This document shows, one piece after another, positions 31,913 to 41,509 of a stretch of 56,920 nt of DNA. The notes under the pieces were generated by a model. The model ran no database searches and was not told where the DNA came from. It saw nothing but the letters and a program-made list of their open reading frames with translations. Source of the DNA: an uncultured Bacilli bacterium (GTDB lineage Bacteria; Bacillota_I; Bacilli_A; RF39; UBA660); assembly GCA_947600015.1 (NCBI GenBank), contig CANQFX010000001.1, forward strand, positions 1 to 56,920. The letters run 5' to 3'. Every line of letters begins with the position of its first letter. The stretch's first letter is position 1. The position numbers and the translations under genes were made by a program.

Positions 31913-33781
31913 ATGGAGTATGAAGTAATTGTAGTTGGAGGAGGTCATGCAGGTTGTGAAGCAGCTCTTGCAACTTCTAGAAAGAATCATAAAACTTTAC
32001 TAATTACTGGAAATATAAAAAATATTGCTGATATGCCTTGTAATCCATCAATTGGAGGGCCAGCAAAAGGCATTGTAGTAAGAGAAATTGATGCCCTTGG
32101 TGGAGAAATGGGAAAAAATACAGATAAAAGTACTCTCCAAATAAAAATGTTAAATACAAAAAAGGGTCCCGCAGTGCAAGCATTAAGAGCACAAGCAGAT
32201 AAAATTATTTATCCCCAAGAAATGTTAAAAACACTACAAAATGAAAAAAAATTAGAGATAAGAGAAGCAATTGTAGAAAAATTATTAATAAAAGATCAAA
32301 AAGTGATTGGTGTAGAATTAGAAGACAATACTAAGATTTACTCTAATATAGTAATACTAACAACAGGAACATATTTAAAATCAATGATATTAACAGGTTC
32401 TGAAAAAATACCAAGCGGACCACATGGTGAAAAAGAATCAAAATATTTAAGCAATCACTTAAAAGAATTAGGTTTTAAAATCTTACGCTTAAAAACGGGA
32501 ACTCCTCCTAGAATTGCAAAAGATTCAATTGATTTTAGTAAAGCATCATTAGAATTAGGAGATAATGATGAAAAAACATTCTCTTTTGACAATGAAGTTT
32601 ATTATGATGTAAAAAAACAAGTTCCATGTCATTTAATATACACAACATTAAAAACACATCAGATTATAAAGGAACATCTTCAAGAATCAAGTATGTATGG
32701 TGGTTATGTTGAAGGTATTGGCCCTCGATATTGTCCATCCATTGAAGATAAAGTTGTACGGTTTCAAGAAAAAGAAAGACATCAATTATTTTTAGAACCA
32801 GAAAGTATTTATTATGATGATATTTATATTCAAGGATTTTCTACTAGTATGCCTCATTATGTACAAGAAGAAATGGTACATAGTTTACCAGGACTAGAAC
32901 ATGCAAAAATATTAAAATATGCTTATGCGATTGAATATGATGCGATTGATCCTAAACAATTAAAACAAACCTTGGAAACAAAAATAATTGAAAATTTATA
33001 TACAGCTGGACAAATTAATGGTACGAGTGGTTATGAAGAGGCAGCTGGCCAAGGATTGATTGCAGGAATTAATGCTGCTTTAAAGTTAGAAGGAAAAGAT
33101 CCATTAATTTTAAAGAGAAATGAGTCTTATATAGGAGTACTAATTGATGATTTAGTTACAAAAGGAATTAAAGATCCTTATCGTTTATTAACCTCTCGTG
33201 CTGAATATCGTTTGTTATTGAGAAATGATAATGCGGATTTGCGATTAAGAGAGTATGGATATAAAGTAGGCTTGATTAATGAAAAAAGATATCAAAAATT
33301 TCAACAAAAGAAACAAGACATGAAATCTCTATTTGAATTATTAAAAGAAACGAGGATTACACCTAAAAAAGAAATAAATGAATATATAGAAAAAATAAAC
33401 TCTACACCATTAAAAGATGGAATATCCTTATATGAATTAGTAAAACGACCAGAAATTTCGATAGAACAACTCCATTTTTTTAAAAATATACCTTATAGTA
33501 AAGAAGTACAAGAAGAAGTAGAAATTAATATAAAGTACGAAGGTTATATCAAAAAAGCAACCAAAGAGGCAGAAAAAATGCTTTTATTAGAGGAAAAACG
33601 AATCCCTTTAGACATTGATTATAATAAGGTTCCTAATCTTGCAAGTGAAGCGCGACAAAAATTATTGGAAATAAATCCTACAACAATAGGACAAGCCTCA
33701 AGAATTAGCGGAGTTAACCCTGCTGATATTTCAATATTAATGGTGTATTTAAGAAGGAATTATCAAAATGACAAAAGATGA
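31913..33781 (+). CDS. mnmG: tRNA uridine-5-carboxymethylaminomethyl modification enzyme MnmG
   Basis: A 622-residue FAD-dependent partner of MnmE. The dinucleotide-binding motif is VVGGGHAGCEAALA, followed by CNPSIGGPAKG with the catalytic cysteine, TGTPPRI, GTSGYEEAAGQG and LTSRAEYRLLLR. The C-terminal helical domain ends SGVNPADISILMVYLRR. It is preceded by AGGTGA, and its end overlaps the rsmG start by 14 bases. Confidence 0.97.
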   Translation: MEYEVIVVGGGHAGCEAALATSRKNHKTLLITGNIKNIADMPCNPSIGGPAKGIVVREIDALGGEMGKNTDKSTLQIKMLNTKKGPAVQALRAQADKIIYPQEMLKTLQNEKKLEIREAIVEKLLIKDQKVIGVELEDNTKIYSNIVILTTGTYLKSMILTGSEKIPSGPHGEKESKYLSNHLKELGFKILRLKTGTPPRIAKDSIDFSKASLELGDNDEKTFSFDNEVYYDVKKQVPCHLIYTTLKTHQIIKEHLQESSMYGGYVEGIGPRYCPSIEDKVVRFQEKERHQLFLEPESIYYDDIYIQGFSTSMPHYVQEEMVHSLPGLEHAKILKYAYAIEYDAIDPKQLKQTLETKIIENLYTAGQINGTSGYEEAAGQGLIAGINAALKLEGKDPLILKRNESYIGVLIDDLVTKGIKDPYRLLTSRAEYRLLLRNDNADLRLREYGYKVGLINEKRYQKFQQKKQDMKSLFELLKETRITPKKEINEYIEKINSTPLKDGISLYELVKRPEISIEQLHFFKNIPYSKEVQEEVEINIKYEGYIKKATKEAEKMLLLEEKRIPLDIDYNKVPNLASEARQKLLEINPTTIGQASRISGVNPADISILMVYLRRNYQNDKR

Positions 33782-34424
33782 ATTTAGACAAGAACTAGAA
33801 AAATTAAATATTTATTTGACAGAAGAACAATATAAAAAATTAGAACAATTTTATGAATTATTAATCGACTGGAACAAAAAAATTAATTTAACACGTATTG
33901 TAGAAAAAGAAGAAGTATATTTAAAACATTTTTATGATAGTTTAACAATAACAAAGGTGATTGATTTATCTACAATAAAAACATTATGTGATGTAGGGAC
34001 AGGAGCAGGATTTCCAGGAATCGTATTAAAAATTTGTTATCCAGATTTAGAAATTACTCTAATTGATGCCCGAAACAAAAGAGTTCTTTATTTAAATGAA
34101 ATAATAAAAACATTAAATTTAAAAAAAATAAAAGTAATACATATAAGAGGAGAAGAATATAAAGAACAGTTTGATTGTGTTGTTGCAAGAGCAGTTGCTA
34201 ATATTGAAAAACTAGTAAAATATACGATGCATTTAGTAAAAGAAAATGGTATGTTTATTGCAATGAAAGGAGATATTTCAACAGAGTTTTCTAAAAACAT
34301 ACGAAAAATAATAGAAAGAGAATATAAAATAGAAAAAACGGAAATTTTTCTATTACCAAAAGAAAATAGTAAAAGAAGTTTAATTGTATTAAAAAATACT
34401 CCAAAAAAAGAGAAAAGTAATTGA
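33768..34424 (+). CDS. rsmG: 16S rRNA (G527-N7)-methyltransferase RsmG
   Basis: A 218-residue SAM-dependent methylase acting on G527 of 16S rRNA. The signature LCDVGTGAGFPGIVLKI is intact, as are the upstream LLIDWNKKINLTRI and the downstream VVARAVANIEKL. It is the third gene of the mnmE-mnmG-rsmG operon, which ends at a terminator overlapping its stop codon. Confidence 0.96.
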   Translation: MTKDEFRQELEKLNIYLTEEQYKKLEQFYELLIDWNKKINLTRIVEKEEVYLKHFYDSLTITKVIDLSTIKTLCDVGTGAGFPGIVLKICYPDLEITLIDARNKRVLYLNEIIKTLNLKKIKVIHIRGEEYKEQFDCVVARAVANIEKLVKYTMHLVKENGMFIAMKGDISTEFSKNIRKIIEREYKIEKTEIFLLPKENSKRSLIVLKNTPKKEKSN

Positions 34425-34439
34425 AAGATTACTTTTTTT
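34413..34439 (+). terminator. intrinsic terminator after rsmG
   Basis: AAAAGTAAT, a six-base loop and ATTACTTTT are followed by a T run. The loop contains the rsmG stop codon. Confidence 0.8.
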
Positions 34440-34492
34440 GTTTTATAATGTTAATATAGGGATAATAAAAGAATAAAAAGCGAGGGAGTATT

Positions 34493-35881
34493 ATGAATAC
34501 AGAAACGAATGATGAAGTAGTATATTTACATTTAGATGATATTATACCAAATCGATTTCAACCACGCGAAGTATTTGATGAAAAAGCATTAAAAGAACTC
34601 GCTGTATCAATAAAAGAACATGGTGTAATTCAACCAATTATTGTAAGAAGTGTAAATGGAAAATATGAAATTATTGCTGGTGAAAGAAGATATAAAGCCT
34701 CTGCTTTAGCTGGATTAACAAAAATTCCTGCTATTATTAGAGATTTAGATGATAAAGAAAGTTCTAAAGTAGCCTTGCTAGAAAATTTACAAAGGAAAAA
34801 TCTAAATCCAATAGAAGAAGCAAGAACATATCAAAAAATTTTAGAATTAGATGAAATGACACAAGAAGATTTAGCAAAAACAATGGGGAAAAGTCAATCC
34901 GCAGTAGCAAATAAATTAAGATTATTATCTTTACCAGATGAAATTCAAGATGCGCTATTAAAAGAACAAATTTCAGAACGTCATGCTAGAACTTTGCTAA
35001 ATATACCAGAAGAGAAAACACAAAAGGAAATGTTAAAAAAAGTAATAAATGAAAAAATAACAGTACGAGCTTTAGAAGAAGAAATCAAAAAAATGTATCC
35101 TAAAGAAAATGAAAAAGAAAATGAAGAAATACCAGAAAATGTAGTAAATGCAAAGGAAACAGTGTCTACAAATGATTTTGTAAATACAAATCCATTAATG
35201 CCAACAGCAGAATTACCAGAAGATACATCGAATTATGGAAAAGTGACAATTGTTCCTCCTAAAGAAGATAATGCAGAAGACACAATGGTAGATGAAGAAA
35301 AACCAACGCCTAAATTTATCAATTATGGAGAAATTAAAGATGATGAGGAAGAGGATGCTGAAAATGATGTTCTTTCTAACACAATAGAACCAATTGATAT
35401 CAATAAGATGAAAGAAACAGCAACGGATATTAATGACAAAAAACCAGAACCAGTAGCAGATTTAGATAGTCTTTTAAATTTAAATTTACCACAAGAGAAG
35501 GCTCAAGAAGTACCGAATGAAAATGGCTTTAAGTTTATTACTCCAGCAGAAGAAATTATAAAAAGTGATGAAGAAGAAAGTAAACAAGAACCAACAGGAG
35601 ATTATTTTAAAACTCCAGATTTAGTACCAGTAGAATTACCTTCTGAAATTCCAACTGCAAAAACAGAAAATGTGTCCATTAATTCTGTATTAAATGAAAC
35701 TCCAACGATAAATGCTCCAGCAGAAAATAAAGAACAAATTTCAATTGATACCGCAGTAGATAAAATAAGAGATTTAGTAAAAGAATTAAAAACGAATGGA
35801 ATAAAAGTAGAAACAAATGAAATGAATTTTGAAAAATCATATCAAATTATTATCAAACTAGATAAAAATAATAATGAATAA
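34493..35881 (+). CDS. noc: nucleoid occlusion protein Noc, with long acidic linker
   Basis: A 462-residue ParB-family CTPase. The N-terminal CTP/clamp domain contains RFQPREVF and AGERRYKA (62-69), followed by the helix-turn-helix. At positions tied to NBS rather than parS recognition it has Gln135 (KSQS), Lys141 (ANKLRLL) and Arg163 (SERHA); the ParB downstream has Arg, Met and Gly there. Residues 416-458 (ISIDTAVDKI to IIIKL) match the Noc C-terminal domain. Between them lie about 210 acidic, low-complexity residues (205-415), making it far longer than B. subtilis Noc (283). The basic amphipathic N-terminal helix that anchors B. subtilis Noc to the membrane is not visible. It lies between rsmG and parA, as noc does in Bacillus. 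Confidence 0.9.
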   Translation: MNTETNDEVVYLHLDDIIPNRFQPREVFDEKALKELAVSIKEHGVIQPIIVRSVNGKYEIIAGERRYKASALAGLTKIPAIIRDLDDKESSKVALLENLQRKNLNPIEEARTYQKILELDEMTQEDLAKTMGKSQSAVANKLRLLSLPDEIQDALLKEQISERHARTLLNIPEEKTQKEMLKKVINEKITVRALEEEIKKMYPKENEKENEEIPENVVNAKETVSTNDFVNTNPLMPTAELPEDTSNYGKVTIVPPKEDNAEDTMVDEEKPTPKFINYGEIKDDEEEDAENDVLSNTIEPIDINKMKETATDINDKKPEPVADLDSLLNLNLPQEKAQEVPNENGFKFITPAEEIIKSDEEESKQEPTGDYFKTPDLVPVELPSEIPTAKTENVSINSVLNETPTINAPAENKEQISIDTAVDKIRDLVKELKTNGIKVETNEMNFEKSYQIIIKLDKNNNE

Positions 35882-35894
35882 AGATGGTATTAAT

Positions 35895-35951
35895 AAAAAA
35901 GTGGATTCAAAAAAAGAAAAATCTTTTTCTTTTCAAAAATCTACTTTTTTT
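35895..35951 (+). terminator. long hairpin terminator between noc and parA
   Basis: A nested inverted repeat (AAAAAGTGGATT paired with AATCTACTTTTTT outside, AAGAAAAA paired with TTTTTCTT inside) ends in seven T. It separates noc from the parA transcript. Confidence 0.75.
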
Positions 35952-35961
35952 GTCAAAAATA

Positions 35962-35990
35962 TTTCAAAAAGAAGAAATCTTTGGTACAAT
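35962..35990 (+). promoter_or_regulatory. promoter of parA-parB
   Basis: TTTCAA (35962-35967) and TACAAT (35985-35990) are 17 bases apart. The -10 element is extended by TGG (TGnTACAAT). It lies 31 bases before the parA ATG. Confidence 0.6.
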
Positions 35991-36021
35991 ATAAGAAGTA
36001 CAATGGGAAAAAGGTGATTAG

Positions 36022-36807
36022 ATGGGAAAGATTATTTCATTAGTAAATCAAAAAGGTGGCGTAGGAAAGACAACAACAAGTATTAATCTTTCCGCATCTT
36101 TAGCAGTACTTGGAAAAAGAGTATTATTAATTGATTTAGATCCACAAGGAAATACTACAACAGGAGTAGGAATTAATAAAGCTGATATTGAAAAAAGTAT
36201 TTATGAAGTTCTAATAGGTGAATGTAAAATATCAGAAGCGATGATAAAAACAAAATATAAAAATTTATATGTTCTTCCTGCTACAATTCATTTGGCAGGA
36301 TTGGATATTGAATTGATAGAAAAAAGTAGACAAAACAATGGTTTTTTAAAGGGTGAACAATTGAAAATTCATTTGCAAGATATAAAAGAAAGTTTTGACT
36401 ATATTATTATTGATTGCCCTCCTTCTTTAGGAGTAATTACAACAAATGCCTTAACTGCCTCAAACTCAGTTATTATTCCAGTGCAGTGTGAATTTTTTGC
36501 TTTAGAGGGAATTACTCAATTATTGAAAACAATTATGCTAGCACAAAAAAGTTTAAATCCAACTTTGGATATCGAAGGAGTTTTGCTTACGATGCTAGAT
36601 TCTAGAACAAATCTTGGTTTTGAAGTAGTAGAAGATATTAGAAAGTTTTTTAAAGAAAAAGTATACAATACAATTATTCCCCGACTAGTACGGTTAACAG
36701 AAGCTCCATCACATGGAGAACCTATCATTGCTTATGATCCAAAAAGTAGAGGATCAGAGGCATATGTGAATTTAGCGAAGGAAGTGATTGAACGAAATGG
36801 ACAATAA
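36022..36807 (+). CDS. parA: chromosome partitioning ATPase ParA (Soj)
   Basis: A 261-residue deviant-Walker ATPase that binds DNA non-specifically when ATP-bound, moves ParB-parS complexes and regulates DnaA in B. subtilis. The motif QKGGVGKTTTS lies at 10-20 with the signature Lys11. Motif A' is LLIDLDPQGN, and IIIDCPPSLG follows. It overlaps the start of parB. Confidence 0.96.
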   Translation: MGKIISLVNQKGGVGKTTTSINLSASLAVLGKRVLLIDLDPQGNTTTGVGINKADIEKSIYEVLIGECKISEAMIKTKYKNLYVLPATIHLAGLDIELIEKSRQNNGFLKGEQLKIHLQDIKESFDYIIIDCPPSLGVITTNALTASNSVIIPVQCEFFALEGITQLLKTIMLAQKSLNPTLDIEGVLLTMLDSRTNLGFEVVEDIRKFFKEKVYNTIIPRLVRLTEAPSHGEPIIAYDPKSRGSEAYVNLAKEVIERNGQ

Positions 36808-37684
36808 AAGAAGAGCTTTAGGAAGAGGGTTAGAAGAATTATTTAATAATGAACCAATAGATTATAACAAAGTAGAAGAAAAAATTTTAACAACTACGCC
36901 AAAAGAACAAATTACCATGGTTAAAATAGAAGAATTAAGAAGCAATCCGTATCAACCTCGAAAAGTATTTGATGAACAAGCATTACAAGAATTAGCAAGT
37001 TCCATTAAAGAACATGGAGTATTTCAACCCATTATTATTAAAAAAAGTATTAAGGGGTATGAAATAATTGCTGGAGAACGTCGTGTAAAAGCATCAAAAA
37101 TCGCAGGATTAACAGAGATTCCTGCTATTATTCGAGATTTTAATGACACAGAAATGATGGAAATAGCACTATTGGAAAATTTACAAAGAGAAAATTTAAG
37201 TGCCATAGAAGAATCCCAAGCTTACAAAAAATTACAAGAAACGCTAAACTTAACACAAGATCAATTAGCAAAACGACTTGGAAAGAGTCGTAGCCATATT
37301 ACAAATATGTTAGGATTATTAACATTACCAGAATCTATTCAAGAAAGAATTAATAATAAAGAAATATCGATGGGACATGCAAGAGTATTAAGCAAATTAG
37401 AAAATAAAGATCAACAAGAATCATTAACAAAAAAAATTGTAGAAGAAGGGTTGAGTGTTAGAAAATTAGAAGAATTAACTCAATCAAATCAACAATTTGC
37501 AAGAACTCATCAAATAAAACCAAAGAGACAAGAAAGAAATGAATATCATTATATAGAAGAGGAATTATGTGAACAATTAGGAACAAAGGTAAAAGTGACA
37601 AGTAATAAAATAGAAATAAGTTTTGTAAATAGTAATGATTTAAATAGAATATTAGAAATTATAAATATTAAACCTGGGAGGTAA
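36797..37684 (+). CDS. parB: chromosome partitioning protein ParB (Spo0J)
   Basis: A 295-residue CTP-dependent clamp that loads at parS. The N-terminus RRALGRGLEELF contains the Arg-rich ParA-stimulating segment, followed by NPYQPRKVF, the CTP-binding AGERRVKA and the helix-turn-helix KSRSHITN (Arg165, with Gly193 later). The C-terminal dimerisation domain ends with the YIEEELCEQLGTKVKV block. I chose the ATG at 36797. A TTG at 36788 has better spacing to AAGG and would add three residues. Its two likely targets are the parS sites at 18,980 and 19,092. Confidence 0.95.
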   Translation: MDNKRRALGRGLEELFNNEPIDYNKVEEKILTTTPKEQITMVKIEELRSNPYQPRKVFDEQALQELASSIKEHGVFQPIIIKKSIKGYEIIAGERRVKASKIAGLTEIPAIIRDFNDTEMMEIALLENLQRENLSAIEESQAYKKLQETLNLTQDQLAKRLGKSRSHITNMLGLLTLPESIQERINNKEISMGHARVLSKLENKDQQESLTKKIVEEGLSVRKLEELTQSNQQFARTHQIKPKRQERNEYHYIEEELCEQLGTKVKVTSNKIEISFVNSNDLNRILEIINIKPGR

Positions 37685-37686
37685 AA

Positions 37687-38508
37687 ATGATTTCTTTAAT
37701 GGATCTAATTAAAATAGATTTAAAATATATTTTTTATCCACTACTATATATCTTACTAGGAATGATTTCTTATACACTTTTAAAAAAAATCGTATACAAA
37801 ATAACTTCTTCGAATGAAAAAAAACTAAAATCTTCCCAAAAACAAAAGTTAAACACCATGAGGATTTTAATGCTAAATATATTAAAATATGGAGTTGTAA
37901 TTTTAGTTTTCTTAGCAATTCTTTCTGTTTTTGGCGTAAATATAAAATCAATTTTAGCAGGATTAGGAGTAACAACAGTATTATTAGGGTTAGCATTACA
38001 GGACTTAGCGAAAGATTTTATTGCAGGAATATCAATTATAACAGAAGGACAATATGAAGTAGGAGATACCATTGAAGTAGATGGTTTTATGGGTGAAGTT
38101 GTTTTTGTAGGATTAAAAACAACGAGAATAAGAAACTATAAAGGTGCAACCAAAATTATTGCAAACCATTATATGGATAATATAATTAATTATAGTCTTC
38201 ACAATTCTTTAGCAATTGTAGATGTATCAACAGGGTATGAACACGCTCCAGAAGAAATAGAAAAAGTATTAAATAAATTAGCAAAAAAATTAAATGGAAC
38301 AATAAAAGAAGCAACGGGAGAAATAGAAATACTAGGAATAGAAAATTTAGAGGATTCGGGAGTGATTTATCGAATAACATTAGAGGTGGAATCAATGAAA
38401 CAATATATCGTAGAAAGATATTTACGAAAAGAGGTAAAAAAAGCTTTTACTGAGGCAAACATAAAAATTCCTTATCCTCAAATTGAGGTGCATCATGGAA
38501 GTAAATAA
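37687..38508 (+). CDS. MscS family mechanosensitive ion channel
   Basis: A 273-residue small-conductance mechanosensitive channel. Membrane segments lie at about 13-35 and 60-80. The pore-lining TM3 is rich in Gly and Ala (LAGLGVTTVLLGLALQDLAKD). The beta domain follows with YEVGDTIEVDGFMGEV and VGLKTTRIRN, then a cytoplasmic alpha/beta region. It starts two bases after parB ends, and an MscS gene in this position is common in Bacilli. It relieves hypo-osmotic pressure. Confidence 0.92.
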   Translation: MISLMDLIKIDLKYIFYPLLYILLGMISYTLLKKIVYKITSSNEKKLKSSQKQKLNTMRILMLNILKYGVVILVFLAILSVFGVNIKSILAGLGVTTVLLGLALQDLAKDFIAGISIITEGQYEVGDTIEVDGFMGEVVFVGLKTTRIRNYKGATKIIANHYMDNIINYSLHNSLAIVDVSTGYEHAPEEIEKVLNKLAKKLNGTIKEATGEIEILGIENLEDSGVIYRITLEVESMKQYIVERYLRKEVKKAFTEANIKIPYPQIEVHHGSK

Positions 38509-38695
38509 AACAAATTATACACTAGGAACAAAAGTAATCATGAAAAAACAACATCCCTGTGGTTCTAATGAATGGGAAATTGTTAGAATCGGGGCAGATA
38601 TAAAAATAAAATGTTTAAATTGCGGACGGACCGTTTTAATTCCTAGAATAGAATTTAATAAAAAAATAAAAAAGATAATTTCTCAGGAAGGATAA
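38495..38695 (+). CDS. DUF951 family protein (YyzM-like)
   Basis: A 66-residue protein. The HPCGSNEWEIVRIGADIK segment, then KCLNCGRTV with a CxxC pair, identifies the DUF951 family found in this same position in Bacillus (yyzM). The cysteines and the small beta-rich fold suggest a zinc ribbon and possible nucleic-acid binding; the function is not known. The ATG at 38495 has GAGG six bases upstream and lies inside the end of the MscS gene. Confidence 0.88.
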   Translation: MEVNKTNYTLGTKVIMKKQHPCGSNEWEIVRIGADIKIKCLNCGRTVLIPRIEFNKKIKKIISQEG

Positions 38696-38699
38696 TATT

Positions 38700-40295
38700 A
38701 TGAATGATAAAAGAAGATTAAAATTAAAAAAATTTTATTTTCATCCAATTACAGTATTTTTATTTCTAATATTTATTACAGTAATTTTAAGTGCCATTTT
38801 ATCACTATTTCAAATGCAAGCAACGTATAATACAGTAAATACAAATACAAAAGAATTGGAACCAACGCTAGTTGCTGTGGAGAATTTGCTGAGTTTTGAC
38901 GGCATGAAGTTTATGATAAGTAATGCTGCCGTAAACTTTTTAAGTTTTAATCCCTTAGGTACCTTGTTAATTTCATTAATTGGCTTAACGATTGCTGAGG
39001 GAACAGGATTTATTGAAATATTTTCCAAAAGAGTATTAAAAAAAATTCCTAAATCTACATTTACGTTTATTCTCTTATTTATTGCGACAATTTCATCGTT
39101 AATTAATGAAGTAGGATACAGTATTTTAATTCCCCTAGCAGCTTTAATTTACTTTATTAACGGAAGAAATCCAATTTTAGGAATCACTACCGCTTTTTGC
39201 GGAGTAGCATTTGGATACGGAGTATCGATTTTTGTTGGATCTACAGAAATTTCTTTAATCGATTATACAAAAAATGCTGCCTTATTAATTGATGAATCTG
39301 CCCATATTTCTCTTACCTCCAATTTAATATTTATTATAGCAGCATCCATCTTATTATCCATAATTGGAACGATTATTATAGAGAAAATTATTGCTCCAAA
39401 AATAGGAAAGTATAAAAAAGAAGAAGAGTTTGCAAAGACAGAGCAATATCGAATTATTAATTTAGAAGAAGAAGAGCAAAAAGAAATAGAAAAAGATCGT
39501 AATGAAAAGAAAGGACTAAAATGTGCTTTAATTGTTGCGATTATTGTGATTTTTGCATTCATTTATATGTTAATTCCAAATCTTCCTTATTCTGGAATGT
39601 TATTAGATATGAAGGAAACAACTTATCTTAATCAATTGTTTGGAGAAAATGCTTATTTTCAAGATGCATTTACTTATATTATTTCAATTTTATTTATTGC
39701 AACAGGAATCGCTTATGGAATAGGATCGAAATCAATTAAGAATGATAAAGAGATTGTTTCAAACGCAAGTAAAAATTTCGAAAAAATAGGAAGTATATTA
39801 ATTTTAATTTTTGTTGTTTCACAGTTTATAGCGATTTTTAGAAAAACCAATATAGGAGTTGTAATTACGGCATGGCTGGCAAGTTTATTAGAACATTTAG
39901 AAATTACAGGAATTCCATTAATTATCGTATCATTAATTCTCATTGCAATATCTAATTTTGTGTTAACGGGAACTTCTGCAAAGTGGCTTATCTTCGCTCC
40001 TATTGTTGTACCAATGTTTATGCAATCGAATATTTCTCCTCAATTCGCTCAAATTGTTATGCGTGCTGGAGACTCTATGACAAATGGTTTTACTCCCCTA
40101 CTCGCTTCTTTTGTAATCTATTTAGGATATTTAAATATTTATAATTTGAATAAAGAAAAACCATATACAATAAAAAAATCTCTAAAGATGATAAGTCCTT
40201 ATTTCTTATTAATTAGTTTATCTTGGATTTTACTTATTGTCGGTTGGTATGTGATTGGACTTCCTATTGGTCCAGGAGTATACCCAACAATATAA
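38700..40295 (+). CDS. AbgT family transporter
   Basis: A 531-residue polytopic membrane protein. The family's C-terminal signature is clear: a KWLIFAPIVVPMFM segment, then MRAGDSMTNGFTPL. NEVGYSILIPLAA and GVAFGYGVSIFVGSTE occur earlier. About a dozen hydrophobic segments surround a charged loop (about 240-275). AbgT transporters take up p-aminobenzoyl-glutamate or export sulfonamide-like compounds, and which applies here cannot be read from sequence. It follows the DUF951 gene by four bases and ends at a terminator. Confidence 0.9.
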   Translation: MNDKRRLKLKKFYFHPITVFLFLIFITVILSAILSLFQMQATYNTVNTNTKELEPTLVAVENLLSFDGMKFMISNAAVNFLSFNPLGTLLISLIGLTIAEGTGFIEIFSKRVLKKIPKSTFTFILLFIATISSLINEVGYSILIPLAALIYFINGRNPILGITTAFCGVAFGYGVSIFVGSTEISLIDYTKNAALLIDESAHISLTSNLIFIIAASILLSIIGTIIIEKIIAPKIGKYKKEEEFAKTEQYRIINLEEEEQKEIEKDRNEKKGLKCALIVAIIVIFAFIYMLIPNLPYSGMLLDMKETTYLNQLFGENAYFQDAFTYIISILFIATGIAYGIGSKSIKNDKEIVSNASKNFEKIGSILILIFVVSQFIAIFRKTNIGVVITAWLASLLEHLEITGIPLIIVSLILIAISNFVLTGTSAKWLIFAPIVVPMFMQSNISPQFAQIVMRAGDSMTNGFTPLLASFVIYLGYLNIYNLNKEKPYTIKKSLKMISPYFLLISLSWILLIVGWYVIGLPIGPGVYPTI

Positions 40296-40314
40296 CACCC
40301 TTTGGTGTTTTTTT
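40294..40314 (+). terminator. intrinsic terminator after the AbgT gene
   Basis: AACACC and GGTGTT flank a four-base loop and are followed by six T. It begins at the stop codon of the transporter gene and ends the parA-to-abgT transcript. Confidence 0.88.
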
Positions 40315-40395
40315 AATGTAGATATTTAAAGGAAAATATGATATTATAAAAAGCAAAGAAAAAAGAAATGAATATAGGAAGAAAAGAGGAAGAAT

Positions 40396-41496
40396 ATGAG
40401 TCTAACAGCAGGAATTGTAGGATTACCAAATGTTGGGAAATCCACCTTATTTAATGCAATTACTAATCAAAAGATATTAGCAGAAAATTATCCATTTGCT
40501 ACAATAGAACCAAATGTTGGAGTGGTAACTGTACCAGATAAACGCATGGACGAGTTAAAAAAAATGTATGACCCAAATCGTTTTATTCCTACAACATATG
40601 AATTTACAGATATTGCAGGACTTGTCAAAGGAGCAAGTAAAGGAGAAGGATTAGGAAATAAATTTTTATCTCATATTAGAGAAGTTGATGCCATTGTTGA
40701 AGTTGTAAGATGTTTTGATAACAGTAAAATAATTCACGTAGAAGGAACGATTGACCCAATAAGAGATATAGAAACAATCAATTTAGAATTAGCTATTGCC
40801 GATTTAGATATTATTAATAATAGATTAGAAAAAGTATCGAAAAAAGCAAGAACGACAAAAGATAAAGATACAATAATAGAAGTGGAAACTTTAGAAAAAG
40901 CAAAGAAAGCTTTAGAAGAAAATAAACCACTAAGACAAATAGATTTTAGTAAAGAAGAGAAAAAAGTATTAAAGTCATATAGCTTTTTAACAATAAAACC
41001 CATTATTTATCTAGCAAATATAGAAGAAGATGAATTAGAAAAAGAAGATAATAGCTATGTAATACAAGTGAAAGAATATGCCAAAAAAGAAGGGTCACAA
41101 GTAGTAAGTTTATGTGCTAAAGTAGAAGAAGATTTAAGTGAGCTAGAAGAAGCTGATAAAAAAGAAATGCTAGAAGCATTAGGATTAACTGAATCAGGTC
41201 TAGATAAATTAATAACGGCAACTTATGATATTTTAGGACTTGCAACCTATTTTACTGTAGGAAAAGATGAAGTAAGAGCATGGACATTTAAAAAAGGAAT
41301 GAATGCCAAGGAATGTGCAGGTATAATTCATACTGATTTTGAAAAAGGATTTATAAGAGCAGAAGTAATATCATATACTGATTTAATAGAGTATGGAAGC
41401 GAATTAAAAGTAAAAGAAGCAGGAAAAGCAAGACTTGAAGGAAAAGATTATCTAATGCAAGATGGTGACATTTGTCATTTTCGATTCAATGTATAA
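40396..41496 (+). CDS. ychF: ribosome-binding ATPase YchF/OLA1
   Basis: A 366-residue Obg-related P-loop protein that prefers ATP. G1 is LPNVGKSTLFN. FTDIAGLVKGASKGEGLGNKF follows, then a coiled-coil segment (about 125-180) and the TGS domain ending LMQDGDICHFRFNV. YchF binds ribosomes and is linked to oxidative stress responses. It precedes rpsF as in Bacillus, but a small lipoprotein gene lies between. Confidence 0.96.
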   Translation: MSLTAGIVGLPNVGKSTLFNAITNQKILAENYPFATIEPNVGVVTVPDKRMDELKKMYDPNRFIPTTYEFTDIAGLVKGASKGEGLGNKFLSHIREVDAIVEVVRCFDNSKIIHVEGTIDPIRDIETINLELAIADLDIINNRLEKVSKKARTTKDKDTIIEVETLEKAKKALEENKPLRQIDFSKEEKKVLKSYSFLTIKPIIYLANIEEDELEKEDNSYVIQVKEYAKKEGSQVVSLCAKVEEDLSELEEADKKEMLEALGLTESGLDKLITATYDILGLATYFTVGKDEVRAWTFKKGMNAKECAGIIHTDFEKGFIRAEVISYTDLIEYGSELKVKEAGKARLEGKDYLMQDGDICHFRFNV

Positions 41497-41509
41497 AGGA
41501 GGAATAAAT

